The notes beneath the pieces were generated by a model. The model worked only from the letters and a program-made list of their open reading frames with translations, was not told where the DNA came from and did no database searches. This document shows positions 10,891 through 23,597 of a stretch of DNA of 64,000 nucleotides, piece by piece (position 1 is the first letter of the stretch; each line of letters opens with the position of its first letter). The DNA comes from Mesostigma viride (Eukaryota; Streptophyta; Mesostigmatophyceae; Mesostigmatales; Mesostigmataceae), in contig RPFO01000080.1 in assembly GCA_009746045.1 (NCBI GenBank), positions 10,251,013 to 10,315,012 of the forward strand. Direction: 5' to 3'. The translations under genes were made by a program, and so were the position numbers.

Positions 10891-11781
10891 CCACTTGTCA
10901 GGAAGCCAACTCCCCAACAGCTTGAAGCGGTCGCGGAATGGGACCTCCGTCCCGTCGAGCAGGCGCGGCAGCGGTGGACGACTGGAGGCCCCAATCACCA
11001 TCGCCTTGAGCAGTTTTGACTCTAATCTAATAAACCCCACCGCCCTCGCCTCCAGGCCCAGACAGTCCAGCCAGGTCTGAATGTGCTCGGGGCGCGCGAT
11101 GAGGGTGGTGTCGTCCGCATAAATCAGGTCAGCCAGGCGGTAACCCGTGCTAACCCCGCCGTGCCCACGCTCGTTAAGGATGTCCAAGCCTGGCTCGAAC
11201 CCCTTAAGAGCAGTACAGCGCACGTGTAAAGCGCGCACGTGCCTGGCGCATGACGTGGTCCACGACAATAATGAAGAGGTATGGAGACAGGACACAACCT
11301 TGCCACACCCCGTGGTGAAGGGGGAATGGTGGGGTGGTGCCTTCCGCAGTCCGCACTACTGCCTAGCTGTGAGCCCTCATACAGTCGGCGAATGGCAGCA
11401 ATCAAACGCTGGTGGCACTCGGTCCAGAGCTAGGATGGCCCAAAGAGCCTCCCAGAGGACCGTGTCAAAGGCCTTGATATAGTCAACAAAAATGAAGACC
11501 AGCGGCAAACTGTCAGGGCAAAGGCGACGCACCTCCTCCATCAACCGGCGCGCGACAAACACAGCCATGACAGTGTTACGACCACGACGAAAACCCATCT
11601 GAGACTCACCCAGGTGTGGGTCCAGCGCGGCGCGGAGCCTGTGCAGCATCATGCGCATGAAGACCTTCAGCGCGGCGCTCTGGAGGCAGACACCCCGGTA
11701 GTTACCGGGGTCAGCAGCAGAGCCCTTCTTGTACAGCATGACGCCGGCGGATGGCCGTCTGCCACTGGCTGGGCCGGGCAT
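10891..11781 (-). mobile_element. LINE reverse transcriptase fragment, inverted
   Basis: On the minus strand the order is KKGSAADPGNYRGVCL (typical RT start), MGFRRGRNT, FVDYIKAFDTV (about 11480), then after frame changes IYADDTTL (about 11108-11125) and FKLLGSWLP. At least two frameshifts break it. Its minus-strand 3' end meets the 3' end of the plus-strand RT fragment tail to tail near 10890. The encoded RT is diverged from that fragment at the protein level, so it comes from another subfamily. Confidence 0.75.
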
Positions 11782-12053
11782 TCATAGCCCACTGGCTGGG
11801 GCATACATAGCCCTAATTAGCGTCTTTTTCTATTTATAGCGCAATATTGGCGTATTAATTAATTAATAAATAAATTTAGACACGTGATTGGCGTATATGT
11901 GGGGGTAGTACCCCCAACAAGTGCATGGACAACTCATGAGTGCACTGAGAGATGTTAGTTAGTGCCCCCAATCATAATTTAGCATGGTGCAACTGAAATT
12001 CAAGTGATATTAGCATGGGTCAAGTTTTAAGGCTTTTGGGATGCCACCTCCCC
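11782..12053. other. Intergenic, AT-rich repeat remnants
   Basis: A TTAA tract lies at about 11855-11866, and a short imperfect hairpin around GGGGGTAGTACCCCC is at 11902-11916. No gene or clear element is seen. Confidence 0.4.
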
Positions 12054-12988
12054 TACAACAAGCCCTCGACCTAGTCCGCGAGGAGGCCGACCGCACCCAC
12101 TAGCGCAGCCACAACGTCATAGTCAAGAACTTCGACCAACCGGCAGGTGAGGACTCGAAGACTCTAGCTTCTTGCGGCATTTAAGCGCAACATTTTTGCC
12201 CCCATGCACATAACTGGTGAGCTGCACATGTTGGCTGTTCGCTTCCCCCGCGCGCGGGGTAAGGCTGGCCCGGCACCCGTGCTCCTCACCTTTAAGTACA
12301 TGGTGGACAAGCTGTTGTTTCTTAAAAACCGCAAGAAGCTCTCGGGGACTCACTTCACGCTGGACGACGACCTGACCCTGGCCCAGCAACAACGGCGACG
12401 CGAGCTATTGCCGACCTACCTCCAGATACGGCAAAGCGCAGGGGGGAAACCGGTATACTGGAGGGGGGACGTCATCCACGTCGACCACAAGCCCTGGCAG
12501 GCACCCCCTGCCACCTCAGCAAACCCAGTCTAGGAATTATAGCAGTAGTGTAGATTAGTAAGGCTTAGCCTACCACGTGGCCGGCACCAGCGCATGTGCG
12601 CCCATAATGGCCCCCATGGATGAGGCCTTTAGAATTCAGCCACGCCATGCCTATAATCGGACCCCCCATGGATGTTGCACTAAGAATTTAGCCATGCTAT
12701 GCCTATGCAGAGAGATGCTCTCTGTCGAGAAGCCATGCCCTAGCTCTTGTAATAATAGCCATGATCAATGATCTTCCCCACCTATGACGGGCTCCCCTTC
12801 GCTGGGAGTTGCCCGAGACTCTGGGTGGTGCAGGTGCCCTAGTGCACCGAGAGCAAGTGTTGTTTACATTCCCACCCTAGCAGGAAGTAGCTTAGATTGT
12901 ATGATAGGCCATATGCCCCTTCGATCTCTGGGCTATGTGCTACAGATACTCCCAACGGAGTTATGTTCCTAATTAATTAATTAATTAA
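12054..12988 (+). mobile_element. Second ORF1-only LINE copy, 5'-truncated
   Basis: Fragments of the ORF1 C-terminal domain run from about 12054 with stops and frame changes. A clean frame at 12204-12533 carries RGKAGPAPVLLTF, TLDDDLTLAQQQRRREL and PVYWRGDVIHV and ends at the equivalent stop. A 3' UTR similar to 9385-9770 follows, then the stem-loop ACTCC-CAAC-GGAGT (about 12949-12963) and a (TAAT)n tail (12971-12988). No RT lies between ORF1 and the tail, as in the copy at 7980-9833. Confidence 0.7.
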
Positions 12989-13081
12989 TGACAATGTTAC
13001 GACCACGACGGAAACCCATCTGAGACTCACCCAGGTGTGGGTCCAGCGCGGAGCCTGTGCAGCATCATGCGCATGAAGACC
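12989..13081 (-). mobile_element. Short RT fragment inverted within LINE debris
   Basis: The sequence matches 11568-11668, coding on the minus strand for the stretch around LGESQMGFRRGRN. It lies between a (TAAT)n tail on the left and a plus-strand 3' UTR on the right. Confidence 0.6.
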
Positions 13082-13395
13082 CACGCGCATGTGCGCCCAT
13101 AATGGCCCCCATGGATGATGCCTTAAGAATTTAGCCACGCTCTGCCTATAATGGGACGGCCCCATGGATGTTGCATTAAGAATTTAGCCAACCAAGCTTT
13201 GCCTATGCAGAGAGTCACTCTCTGCTGAGAAGCCACGCCTTAGCTTTTGTATAGCCATGATGATCTTCGACACCCCATGCCAGGCCACCTTTGTGCTCTG
13301 AGAGATCATGGTGGTGCAGGTCGGCCCTTGGTGCACCTAGAGCAAGTGTCGTTGACATCCCCACCCTTGCAGGAAGCTAGCCTTCTAGCATTCTG
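13082..13395 (+). mobile_element. LINE 3' UTR fragment
   Basis: Similar to 12590-12895 of the ORF1-only copy, but without the stem-loop and tail. It is joined on the left to an inverted RT fragment. Confidence 0.6.
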
Positions 13396-13421
13396 GGCCA
13401 GAATGTATTAAAAGCCATATC

Positions 13422-14110
13422 AAGGAGACAACCAGCGCAGGCCAGAAATCGGGAGAATCCGGACCATGGTAGCTCGAGCCTGCCGTTATCTTGTCCGCAG
13501 TGTTCCGGCGAGTCGTTCAGGATGATGAAGATGAATGGTGATGGAAATGTGTAGCCGTGTGCATTGAAATTATGGCTGGCTTACGTGTAGAGCGACTAGA
13601 TGACCTAGACCGTGGGGCCGGAAAGAGCATGCTTGATCAGGGCGTGTGTTTCGAGCCTAACTGCCCGGAGTGTCTAGTGGTGAGCACCATTCGGCTGCGA
13701 TCCGGCTCTCCCACCATTTACGAGGAAATACCCGCAAATGGAAAACCACTGAAAAGGTCTAGCCAGTCAGTCATCAGTCACGTTAGCCATGCCATGATTC
13801 CAAACGTCCAAGAACTGCACACGGTGCAAAGGCAAAAAGCCGGAGGACAGCACTTTCAAATGTGCGGCGGGAACCAAAAGCCCGCGTATGCCAGAAAACA
13901 TCGTGTTGCTGCAGCGACGCGACGATGTGGACAACGAATCCAGTGCCAAGCTCGGAACGGCCGCAAAGGAGATCTGGCATCACAGGGTTCAGATGTGCGG
14001 AGATACTACTGTATGCGATCCAGCCGGTCCACGACCTGTTTGTAGAGCTTGTGCCAAGGGGCAGCACCGAACAGATGTGGGTGACGTTGCAAAAAACACC
14101 GGACTTGACG
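13422..14110 (+). mobile_element. Member of the GAGACAACCAGCGCAGGC dispersed family
   Basis: It begins with the tip ATATCAAGGAGACAACC. Its first about 450 bases match, in inverted orientation, the two halves at 45659-45900 and 37930-38152 that flank the LTR element. No coding function is recognisable; the several short open frames overlap each other. The right end is unclear because this copy runs on past the point where the 37930 copy ends. Confidence 0.55.
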
Positions 14111-14164
14111 GAGCATAATGTCTCTAGTCTTTGACCAATAAACGGTCTTAGTCTTTGACCAATA

Positions 14165-14785
14165 AACGATGCAAGAGTGATCTGGGCACACTTGGCCTTG
14201 TCCATGTATCATCTTGTTCCAAATCACGGAGAGACCTAGCCCCCCCATGTCTGCGACTAACTGTACTTTGAAGGTGCGGGCCTTGAGGCGGTGAGCATTG
14301 CTGGGCGCAGCCCACGTAAGGAGGTGCCGGCCAGGCTGAGCTGGGCGCAGCCCCGCGGGGGGAACGTGAGGTGTCTACCTGGTTGGTGCGAGCTAAGTGC
14401 CTCACTAGCTGCAGGCGCCGCTGCATGGTGGTTAATGGTGCTGGTGATATACGGCATGCCGAGGTACAGGTCCTCATTGCGAACATGAGCAGCATAGCCT
14501 ACTCGGAAAATGGAGCGCAGCATGTTGGTGACCGCGCCGTCCAGCTTTCGGGCCAGGTCGGCGGTGAGGGTCCACGTCTCGGCCCCGTACGTAAGAACAG
14601 GGAGGACAGGTCCTGTTTCTCTATCTTGCCCAGGAGCTTGCGCCACAGGGCCCGGTATTGGCGTAAAGCGTGCCAGGCGAGGGAGATGCGGTGGTCCACA
14701 GCAGCCTCGCAGCTGGGGAGGAGGCTGCCCAGCAACTTGATGCGGTCCCGATACAGGACTCGAGAGCCGTCAAGGAGAAAAAGGG
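14165..14785 (-). mobile_element. LINE RT thumb/C-terminal fragment
   Basis: On the minus strand this matches about 1480-2075 of the first RT copy: LGSLLPSCEAAVDHRISLAW, then LPVLTYGAETWTLTADLARK, then MPYITS. Frameshifts are present, and neither a 5' end nor a 3' tail is visible. Confidence 0.7.
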
Positions 14786-16252
14786 CGAGCGGGCGGTGGC
14801 ATGTGAGATGTCATGGACATGTTGACACGATTACAGTCATGCCACTCTTACGCTCCCCACAGTTTGTGTAGGTCCACATGGAGCAGATGCATCATGGTTT
14901 GTGACCAAAGACTACCTGCGTATAATCTGCTTGTGAATGCAACCTTCCAAGTGACATACTGACAAGTTTGTCTCACTACAGGCCAGGTAGAAAGGGTATT
15001 TAGTCTTCATCCAACACTGCCTGCCTGGTGGCCCAGACACGAGATTTCAAAGAAACCAATCAAAGTACACGAGACTTCAAAGAAACCAATCAAAGTTGAT
15101 GATATTAGAAAAATTCTTCTAATTAATACGAAATGGGCATCCAAATGTATCAGTCTCAACTTGTTAGGTTTGCCACCAAAATCCGTGGCCAAGAGGCCCC
15201 AGACATCATTGTACGCCTGGGCTGCCAAAACCAAGGAATGACTGAACACGGGAAATTCTCAGGCAAGCTAGCTGGACTGCCCGACAATAATTGGGGGAGG
15301 ACGCAATTGGCAGGATGCCACAATGTTCGGGTGCAAAACCACAGCAGCATGGCAACATAGCATCTGCGAAGGAACCTACACCACGCTAATCTGAAAAGGT
15401 TACATGTCTTCGGAGCCCTGGAAAGTTCCCCTGGTAGCCAGTTGAGATAATCAAACCTTGGCCAGCAACCACCTTATCAACAGGCATAGCCTTTCAGCTG
15501 CAGACCTTCCCCAGAGCACAAACCTCCTTGGAAAGGGGACCAGAAAAATACTGCCTGGTGTCGCGAAAGTCGTCTTATTAGTTTGTACCAATCCTAGCCT
15601 CGCAGCACATAACGTCATGCGGGATGGTCCAAGGGAATGCCATCTGATGCACCACGCCTCCAAGGCCATGCCGGGCCCAGACCCAGGGCCAGATCATGCC
15701 AGGGATGCACCGTGTCCTGGGCACGACATCACTGAAAGGCACATCGCACTGGCTGTAGGCAAGGGGGTCCCTGCCACACCAGCGGCCCAAGCTCCCATAG
15801 GATTCAGCGAAGACAAAGCAATGGTGGCCTCCGTCCCGTGGTAAAGCCCGCGCGGAGGGCCCCCACTATTTCCCATAGCCTCCGAACCCTGGTACCCGCG
15901 ACACCAACCCATCAGCATGTCGTCCAAACCAAAACTAACAGGGGGGCGCTGTCTCCCTTCCCATGATACTTCTCAAGCCACCTATGACCAAAGCCGCCTA
16001 TTTGACCGCCCTACATCACAACAGGCATAGACACTATCCTCCTGCCGATGTTCGCTTATCCGGCTGCCCTGGTCCTTCCTCCCGGGCAATCATTGCCCTA
16101 TTTGTTGCCGTCCAGGCACCACCACCTTCCAAGCACCACCCACGTCCATGCACCACCGCATCTCGAGCGACACCGGCTTCCGGGCACACCCCCGAGACCC
16201 CTGCGCGGCGCATAGCTGCTCCTGCCCGCGCGTGCCTCATGCCCCCCGGTAC
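14786..16252. other. No supported gene (downstream of TM9SF)
   Basis: Short overlapping open frames exist on both strands, the longest about 130 codons at 15458-15844, but none shows a recognisable domain or consistent coding signal. The 3' UTR of TM9SF should begin at 16252 and extend leftwards; I see no clear polyadenylation signal. Confidence 0.4.
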
Positions 16253-19200
16253 TTAGTCGATCTTGACGGACCCGTAGATGGTGCGCACAAACATGAAGCA
16301 CGCGTAGAAGCCGATAGCGCCCGTGACGAGGAAGAAGGCGAGCGAGATGATGGTCATGTAGCCGAAGTACATGATGCCCGAGACCGGCTTGGTGATCTCC
16401 AGCTTGGTGAAGAAGTAGAAGGTCGCGTACAGGAACAGGTAGAGCGCGGACGAGCCCGACGTGAAGAAGGAGCGCAGCCACCAGTGGTAGTCCTCCGAGC
16501 ACAGCTGTAGTGTTTTACAAGGGGACAAGGGGAGGAGGGGGAGGCAGGAAGAGGGGAGAGGGGAGGGGGAGGGGAACAGAGGAAGAGACATTAGTAAGCA
16601 ACAGAGGGCACTGGTGGGCAACTGAGTCCCTTGTGATGATGGAAAAAGTTCAGGCATGGTTCTGAAGTCCAAGCTTACTGGTTGCATAACGAAATGTAAA
16701 ACCGGTTACTTATGCTCGAACAACTCCCAGAACGGTAATTTAAATACTGAACTAGACTTACTTCGGCCACTTTCCTTGGCAGAACCATGTGGCTGTACCA
16801 AATAAATACACAGATATACAAACTGTGTTACTAGCCACGAAGACAGACTTGCGATACTGAGAAAAAATTTAGGCGGTGAGGCAATCAATCATGTTTGACA
16901 TCAATGAGACAACCAGCGCAGGCCACAAATCTGGAGAATCCAGACCATGGTACCTCGAGCCTCCATCAGCCATGGATGACACCATCCCACATAAACAGCC
17001 CAAGGCATGGCTACCCACCTGGAAGTAGCAGAGCACAATCGTGATCTCCGCGCACGTGATGATCAGGATGATGAACACGATGAAGAGGAAGCCGAAGATA
17101 TAGTAGAACTGGTGCAGCCACATGGAGGTCAGGATGAAGAAGAGCTCGATGAAGACTGCGCCAAAGGGCAGGATGCCACCGATCAGGATGGAGAAGACGG
17201 GCTTCATGTACCAGGCCTGCATGGGGTTGGGGCGGGAGGGGTGGCGGGCAAGTGGGGGGAAGGCCAATCGGGTGGGGTGGGGTGGGGGGAAAGCGACAAT
17301 ACAAATGGGCGAAGTTGGGGAAGGGGGGTCAGGGGTTACATGCGATGGGGGGGCAGGAAGAGTTGAAGTGAGGTCGAAGGGAGATGGATCAGGAAGGGAT
17401 CTGGTTCGCGTATGTCCCAGGCTCTCACCCAGCATCGAACCCCAGGGGGAACAACAATGACCAGGGGTAGTGCCACACCATGCTGGATATCCTAAACATG
17501 ACCCGCTATGGCCCTCTAGAAAGCGGCTACATAAGCTACGGAGGGTAAACAGATCACAGATGTAAACAGATCATGGTGTGTTAATAGATCTTGGTATTCT
17601 AAGATTGCACAACTCATTGAATGAGCTTCACACAAATGCCTCTCGTGGTTGGATTAGCAGCCCACATGTTTCACATTACATGCCGCTACTGGCCCACCCT
17701 ACTTGGCATCCACACAGCAAAACCATCGTCTTCTCTAGGGGGAAATTATTGATGACAGAATGCGCATGACCTCAGTTTATGGGTGGTGATAGAATATTGT
17801 GGTCGTCAAGGCTTTATGTTGGTAATCGCCATTACGACTCAAAGTATATTCTTCTTCGTCATGGGTCAGCATCCACAGATGCGCACACTTTGTACAAATT
17901 GCCCAGGCTATAGGCGCTCAAACAAGAACATGGACAAAGGATATGTGAAAGGCTACCCAAGGCTGCTAGAGCAGGCCAATTGTGTGTGTGGTGGAGGTGG
18001 TGGTGGGTGGGTGGGTGGGGGTGCTGAAGGCCATGATTGAGTTGCATTTGGCCATTCGTCACATCGATCATTCCAAGCCCAAACTACATGCCCAGAAGTT
18101 ACCAAGGTGCCGTCACTTGGACCTCCACCTAGGCAGCTTCCACGGAAAAGCACACGAGAGGGCCATACGTAGGGTCATCATAACTACAACCCTCATTAAC
18201 AAGCACCACCCGCACCGCATACCCCAGCCCCCACAGACACACAGTAATTCAAAGTGAAGCTACTGGGCACACCGCGCAGTCCACCACAATAATCACCATA
18301 TAATCACATAATGATAATCAAATATGTATCCTCTTGTCTCACTGGACACACTTCCGCCGCCTTTGGACGCACCTGCTCGGGGATCTGGCGCGGGATCTTG
18401 TTGGTGCGCACGGGGTCCTCAATGGGCGGCTTCTTGAACCCGAAATATGACCCGATGAAGACGAGCGGGACGGAGATGCCGAACCAGAGGAAGATGAGCG
18501 CAAACATGGTGCCAAAGGGGACCGCGCCCGACGACTTCTCGCCCCAGATGAGCATGTCGAGCACAAAGAAGATGACAAACACGATCCCGGGGAACAGGAA
18601 CGCGACCATGAGCGTGTTGCTCTTCCACTCGGTCAGCTTGAACATGCGGAACAGGCGCGCCGACGAGTACCCCGCGAACAGGCCCATGAACACGAACAGC
18701 AGCAACATGGCGGTCATGAGCCCGCCGCGGTTGGCCGGGGACAGGAAACCCAGCAACGCAAACACCATCGTGATGAGCGTCATCCCAAACAGCTGGACAC
18801 CGGTCCCTGCGAACACAGACAAGAGGCCGGCGAACGCGGGCGGCCGGAAAACGTCTCCGTGGACCAGCTTCCAACCCGTCTCCTCCTGCGCCTCGTCCTG
18901 GGTCTCGAGCTGGTTGTACTTGGAGATGTCGCGGTGGAGCGTGCGCATCATGATCATGGCGACCATGCCGGAGAGGAAGAGCACGATCATGAGCGAGTTG
19001 ATGATGGAGAACCAGTGGATCTGGTCGTCCATCATCAGCAGGTACGTGTCCCAGCGGGACGCCCACCGAATGTCGCTAATCTGAAGGGGGCTCAAGCAAC
19101 AGGGGGCAAAGGCAATAGGGGGTGGAAGCAGGCGGGAGATAAAACAGTGAGGGGCGTATTAGCAAGATGAAATGGGACAAGGATGCGATATCAGAAGCGG

Positions 19201-22200
19201 GCGTTGGGACGGCAGGGGTTGAGAGTGTCAGCAGGGAAGGGTTCCATGGCCGGAGGGGGGGGGGGGGGGGGGGGGGGGGGAGGGGGGAGAGAGGAACAGT
19301 GGTGATGAAGAAAAAAGCGCACCCTTATTGACACGGTACGCGCATGCAGCACAACACTGAAGAAGCTAATGCGATAGTTGATTGACTAGGAGAACATGAT
19401 GCTTGCCAATAAACTACCCCCCAGAGGCAGGCTCAGGTTTGGTACGCGGGAGAAAGGTTTCAGAGCTTTAATGCGCTGACAGGACAGAAACAGACCAGTT
19501 CCCCCCATGTTGCTCCTCACACACACCGCCCAAGTTCCTGATGGCCCCGTCGCGAAAACACATCAATAAGCCTATAAACAAGGTGCCTTAGGAAACTGAC
19601 AGCTACTGGCACATGCCAGACTGCAACCAGGAGCCATGTCCTCCTTCAACCCGTTCCGCAGCCGCAATGCCATCTACCTGTCATCATCATCCGCATGCTA
19701 GCACAAGCTAGCGCGAACCCACACAGGGCTACCTCAGGAACAGAATAGCCCTGCCTGTATGCTCAACACTGGCACAACCGTCAAATTTCAGCTCACTCCC
19801 ATTTCCTTCACCAACACCTGTGTGGGGCAACCTATCTTCATGCCTTAGTACCCAAACCCAGGTGAGCTACCCTTCGGTCACAAAACCTACAGGCGCGCGC
19901 TTCTGAAGAAGTACAAAAACCAGTCTGGTTCGCTAACCATTTAACCAACCATTTCCGCCAAGACGTGAATCATGAGATTATATGCAGCTTTGAGGCCCCC
20001 AGTTATGGTATTAAAACCCTAGCTTGACCATGTGTGGCATCACGGTTTGCATCATGTGATGAAACCATCCGGCATGCTAGCTAGCATCCTATCCATATTC
20101 CTCTGCCACAGTGTATCCAATTCATCAACGCCGCCTCATCGTACCCGGAAGATAACGTCGTAGGAGAAGATGATCTCCTCCCCCTCCTCCACCATCTGGG
20201 GCGCAAGGCCATGTGTCACATACTGCATGCGGCCCGGGTTGCACGTGGTCAGCACCGCCTTGACCGGGTCCCAGGGGGGCTCGTACTCGTGCTTCACGCT
20301 GCGGGAAACAACACAGGGGCAAGAGGGGGGGGGGGGGGGGAAGGGGAAGAACACAAGGGCGAAGGCCACCACAGGAAGAAGGTGAGGGTGAGAATTAGGG
20401 CAAGGACAAGGCCGCAAAAGCTAGAATGGGGATGGCGGCATGCGGACATGAAGGAGCAAGATGAGGCATATGAACCAGGACACAGACACTAACACACCCG
20501 TGTATGCGTTCTTGGATGCGGCGACACTGACACCAATAGTGACAGCGGAAGAACTGGGACAACAGCAGGGAACAACCACACTGCGGCAGTGCTCCAGCAT
20601 CAAATCGCACAGGCACTGCTAGTGGCTGGCATTCTCATATAAGATACAACGCATCGCGAAAACATTTCCACCTATCAGTACAAATACCCGCGCTTTGACC
20701 TGCCAAACGAAGGGACCCATCCCTCCCTCCGACGGTAACAGTATGTCACTGAATGTGACCACAATCCATGCCAGCCTATCCCCATTCCCATCTTGCTGCC
20801 GGAGGCCACCTCACCAGCAAGCACCAACATGGAGTGCAACAAGGCAGGACGTCAAGGCCCCCGCACCACCTATCAGTCACTGTAAAATACGGATTTTTAC
20901 GGCATGGGCACTTACTCAGCGCACCCCAACTACGCTCCACCAATGGCTTCATGACAACCAACCCTACCCGCCTATTAAGATCTGAACCCGAACACTTTAC
21001 TAGAGCCAGTACCTTGCGAAGCTGTAACCAACAGCAAGCATCGCTACAGGGCCTACATGGTCCTCACCTGAATGGCTCAACCTCGAAGCCCACGATCCTG
21101 GACAGGTCGGTCTCCAGGTCCTTGTGGAAGAGGACCGTGAAGCGCACGTGGTTGTGCAGGAAGTGCTTCTCGGGTCCGCCCTCCTGCGGGGCGGGAAGCA
21201 GGCATTAAAGCAGGAACAAAAGGCAAGCATGAGCGGATGACCAACGGCACATGAAAATAGATGGCACGGGAAATGCTACGAGAACAGATCCACCAGCAAG
21301 GAACAACAAATAACTTTCCAAGGCTCTCCAACTATTCTGGCTACAAAGTAAACCAGGTAGTTCCACAAGCCTCCCTCAACAGTCAAGCTAATAAGTGAAT
21401 CATGTCGAGGTCAATCAGCAGTCTAGGCAATGCCAGCAACGCAACATCTGTTTGCAATCAAACACCGATGGGCATCCGCCTCGATGGCGGGTAGGAGGGT
21501 TCCCGATAGCATTAAACCAAACTTGCCGAGTATCCATAATACAATAGAGAATCGAATGTAGTGTGCAGAAAGCAAGAACACATACTACACTGTCGCTCCT
21601 ACTACACTGTTATCTACCTCAATGGCAGCCTTGAAGCCCACTGGGTAACCCCTTTCGTAGGTCTTGATGGGCTTGCCGTTCTCCTCCCGCATCTTCACCA
21701 TCGCAACGGGGAGGTTGTCCAAAATCCTGCACAGGGACGATGTATCATGCCATGAGGACAATGCTACTACGTCAACATCAGGGAAGAACACAAGAAAATC
21801 TTAACAAAAGCACAAGAAACAGCTACATGATAGAAAAGAAAAATGCAAACACGACGTTACCTTACCCCATACTACGGCACTGTGCATGCAACAACTATCA
21901 CCGGATGCGCACAACCGGAGGAAAGTGTCGGGGCATGAAGAGAACTTACATGTTCACACGATACTCGTCATCGATCTTGCTCTGGAACTCCTTGGCAGCA
22001 CTGGCAGGCAAGGAGTCGATCTTGCAGATCACCTTGCACTGCTCGTCCAGCCTCATCTCAATCTGCACAACCATCAGCAATACTCAACGGCGGTATTTCA
22101 TTCCTGGTCCACGCTGCTGTAGAAAAACAAGAAGAGCAGCCATCTGCGATGAAAGAGCTGGCAAATCATATTGGCAGCACCAACCTGGTACAAGGAGTTC

Positions 22201-22611
22201 TCAATGCGGTCACCGCGCAGAACCTCGCCCAGGTTCTCGGCGCTGTTGACGATGGGGTCCGGCCTACAGAAAGGCAGCGAGTAATACTCATATGGAAGCT
22301 GTGTCTTCGTGGACGATAGCTTGTTCACCTTGAGATTCACAACGTCGTCCTGCTCATTCCACAACAACATCCAACGCACAAAACGCATGTGGCGGCCAGC
22401 TTAACAAGCGCGCTGCAGGGAACCGGAACTCTAACACTTTCCAGAACCATAACCCCGCCGCCATCTGTGCGGAACCTGAAAAGACGCATCCCTCGCCACC
22501 AACCTTCACATAATCTTGGGGTGCAACTCCGGGAAGATAAAAAGCCGACGCACTACCCAAAGCACAGACAACTAGCAACACGGCCACCGCCGCGCGCTCA
22601 AAGGCGCGCAT
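16253..22611 (-). CDS. TM9SF: TM9SF/nonaspanin (EMP70 family) membrane protein, nine coding exons
   Basis: Nonaspanins are nine-span endosome/Golgi membrane proteins involved in sorting and cell adhesion. Deduced coding exons on the minus strand are 22611-22504, 22349-22185, 22062-21950, 21726-21618, 21183-21068, 20298-20145, 19080-18373, 17216-17019 and 16504-16253. All introns are GT-AG and the phases join cleanly, giving 640 aa, the usual family length. Residues 1-23 form a signal peptide ([12 protein letters not shown]), followed by [11 protein letters not shown] and the conserved [11 protein letters not shown] and EEYRVNM-like segments (here DEYRVNMILDNLP). The lumenal domain ends with [17 protein letters not shown]. 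The large seventh exon starts with the hallmark IRWASRWD and, with the last two exons, carries the membrane spans. The C terminus ends SVKID, the KxD-type signal used for Golgi retention by COPI in this family. Intron 8 holds a copy of the GAGACAACC repeat, and intron 6 a long poly-G run. The gene is divergent from CCS1. It looks intact. Confidence 0.95.
16905..16980 (+). repeat. GAGACAACC dispersed repeat in TM9SF intron 8
   Basis: A 70-bp match to the left tip of the 13422 element (GAGACAACCAGCGCAGGCC, then a block with GAATCC and ACCATGGTA). Confidence 0.65.
19255..19281. repeat. Long poly-G run in TM9SF intron 6
   Basis: An almost pure G run of about 26 bases, with a shorter one at 20327-20340. 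Both lie in introns. Their exact length is unreliable in most sequencing data. Confidence 0.8.
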
Positions 22612-23597
22612 TTTGCGAGTCTCTCCCAGGCTGCCTGCCCGAAAACACACTGTAGCCGTCGTCTTCCTAGCACGCCATTGAAACTGCGCTTTGGCTTTTC
22701 TCTCCCGCCCTTGTCCTCCGCGCAAATGTCGCACAGCGCAACGCGGGCACCTAGGCAAAAATGGACCTCTCTGGCATGGCGGATGGACAGCCGTTCATCG
22801 GCGGACACGCAGGTGCCGTCCGATGGAGGCCTTCATTAACTTGCTGACTGAAGTTAACACTTCATGCGGGCGCCTTCGAGCGAGCTCCGGAGTTAAGATT
22901 CCTGATCGATTAGTATCAGCTTATTTCGTGCGACGGAGATGTTGTATCTCTTTTCCGAATTGGACATGCCATTTGGCCCAATTTCATTGACTGAAACTCC
23001 TTGAGATACTACGCATACTAGCGGGGGCGGACGTAGAATCTCCGCATCCAGGAACCACGCAATATACGTCATGCCCGATAATTACCTAATCGACTTTTAC
23101 CCATCAAGTCCAGTGGCTTCCGTGGTCTAGTAAGGCTCCGTTTTAGCCACTGACATCTTGATACCCTAGGCTTAGCAGGGATTACCTATTGGCTATATTT
23201 GGAATAAACGTACACCTATTTACCTGGAATTACCTAATCGACTTCAGATAAAATGGCGGTCGGCCCAATATTGCTCCAAATTGGCGTATGCATTGCCGCC
23301 TGCCTGGACTGGGGACGTCAGCAGTTTGGACGTTAATTTTCTTGAGGAATCCATCCTTCGAATTTTATTATCAGTCGCATGTGGGTGTTGGTGCTGTGCT
23401 CGTCATATTTCTGAAGTAAGCGTTCGCATGTGCATTTGCTGACGGCGTTCTGGGACGGTGCATTTGCATGATGCCGCGACTCCAACCCGTATGAACGTGC
23501 CTGTACATGCGCGCCGACCACACCACGCATCAATTGCGAAGCAACACCGGCTTTTTCAGCTTTTGGTGTTCGCTTATTTCAGAAATCCCGCTTCTAG
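22612..23597. promoter_or_regulatory. Shared upstream region of the divergent TM9SF and CCS1 genes
   Basis: 986 bp separate the two start codons. Both promoters and 5' UTRs must lie here or be interrupted by unseen 5' introns. I see no strong TATA box near either start and no repeat array. The GC-rich part is next to TM9SF (22560-22830) and the region is more AT-rich toward CCS1. Confidence 0.5.

Noticed and set aside
13422-14110. Helitron as an explanation for the GAGACAACC family
   Set aside because: No CTRR-type 3' end with hairpin or TC 5' end could be fixed; GAGACAAC at both ends of one copy fits short inverted tips better.
15007-15844. Overlapping frames of 60-128 codons between the LINE debris and TM9SF
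   Set aside because: No motif, no splice-consistent extension and conflicting strands.
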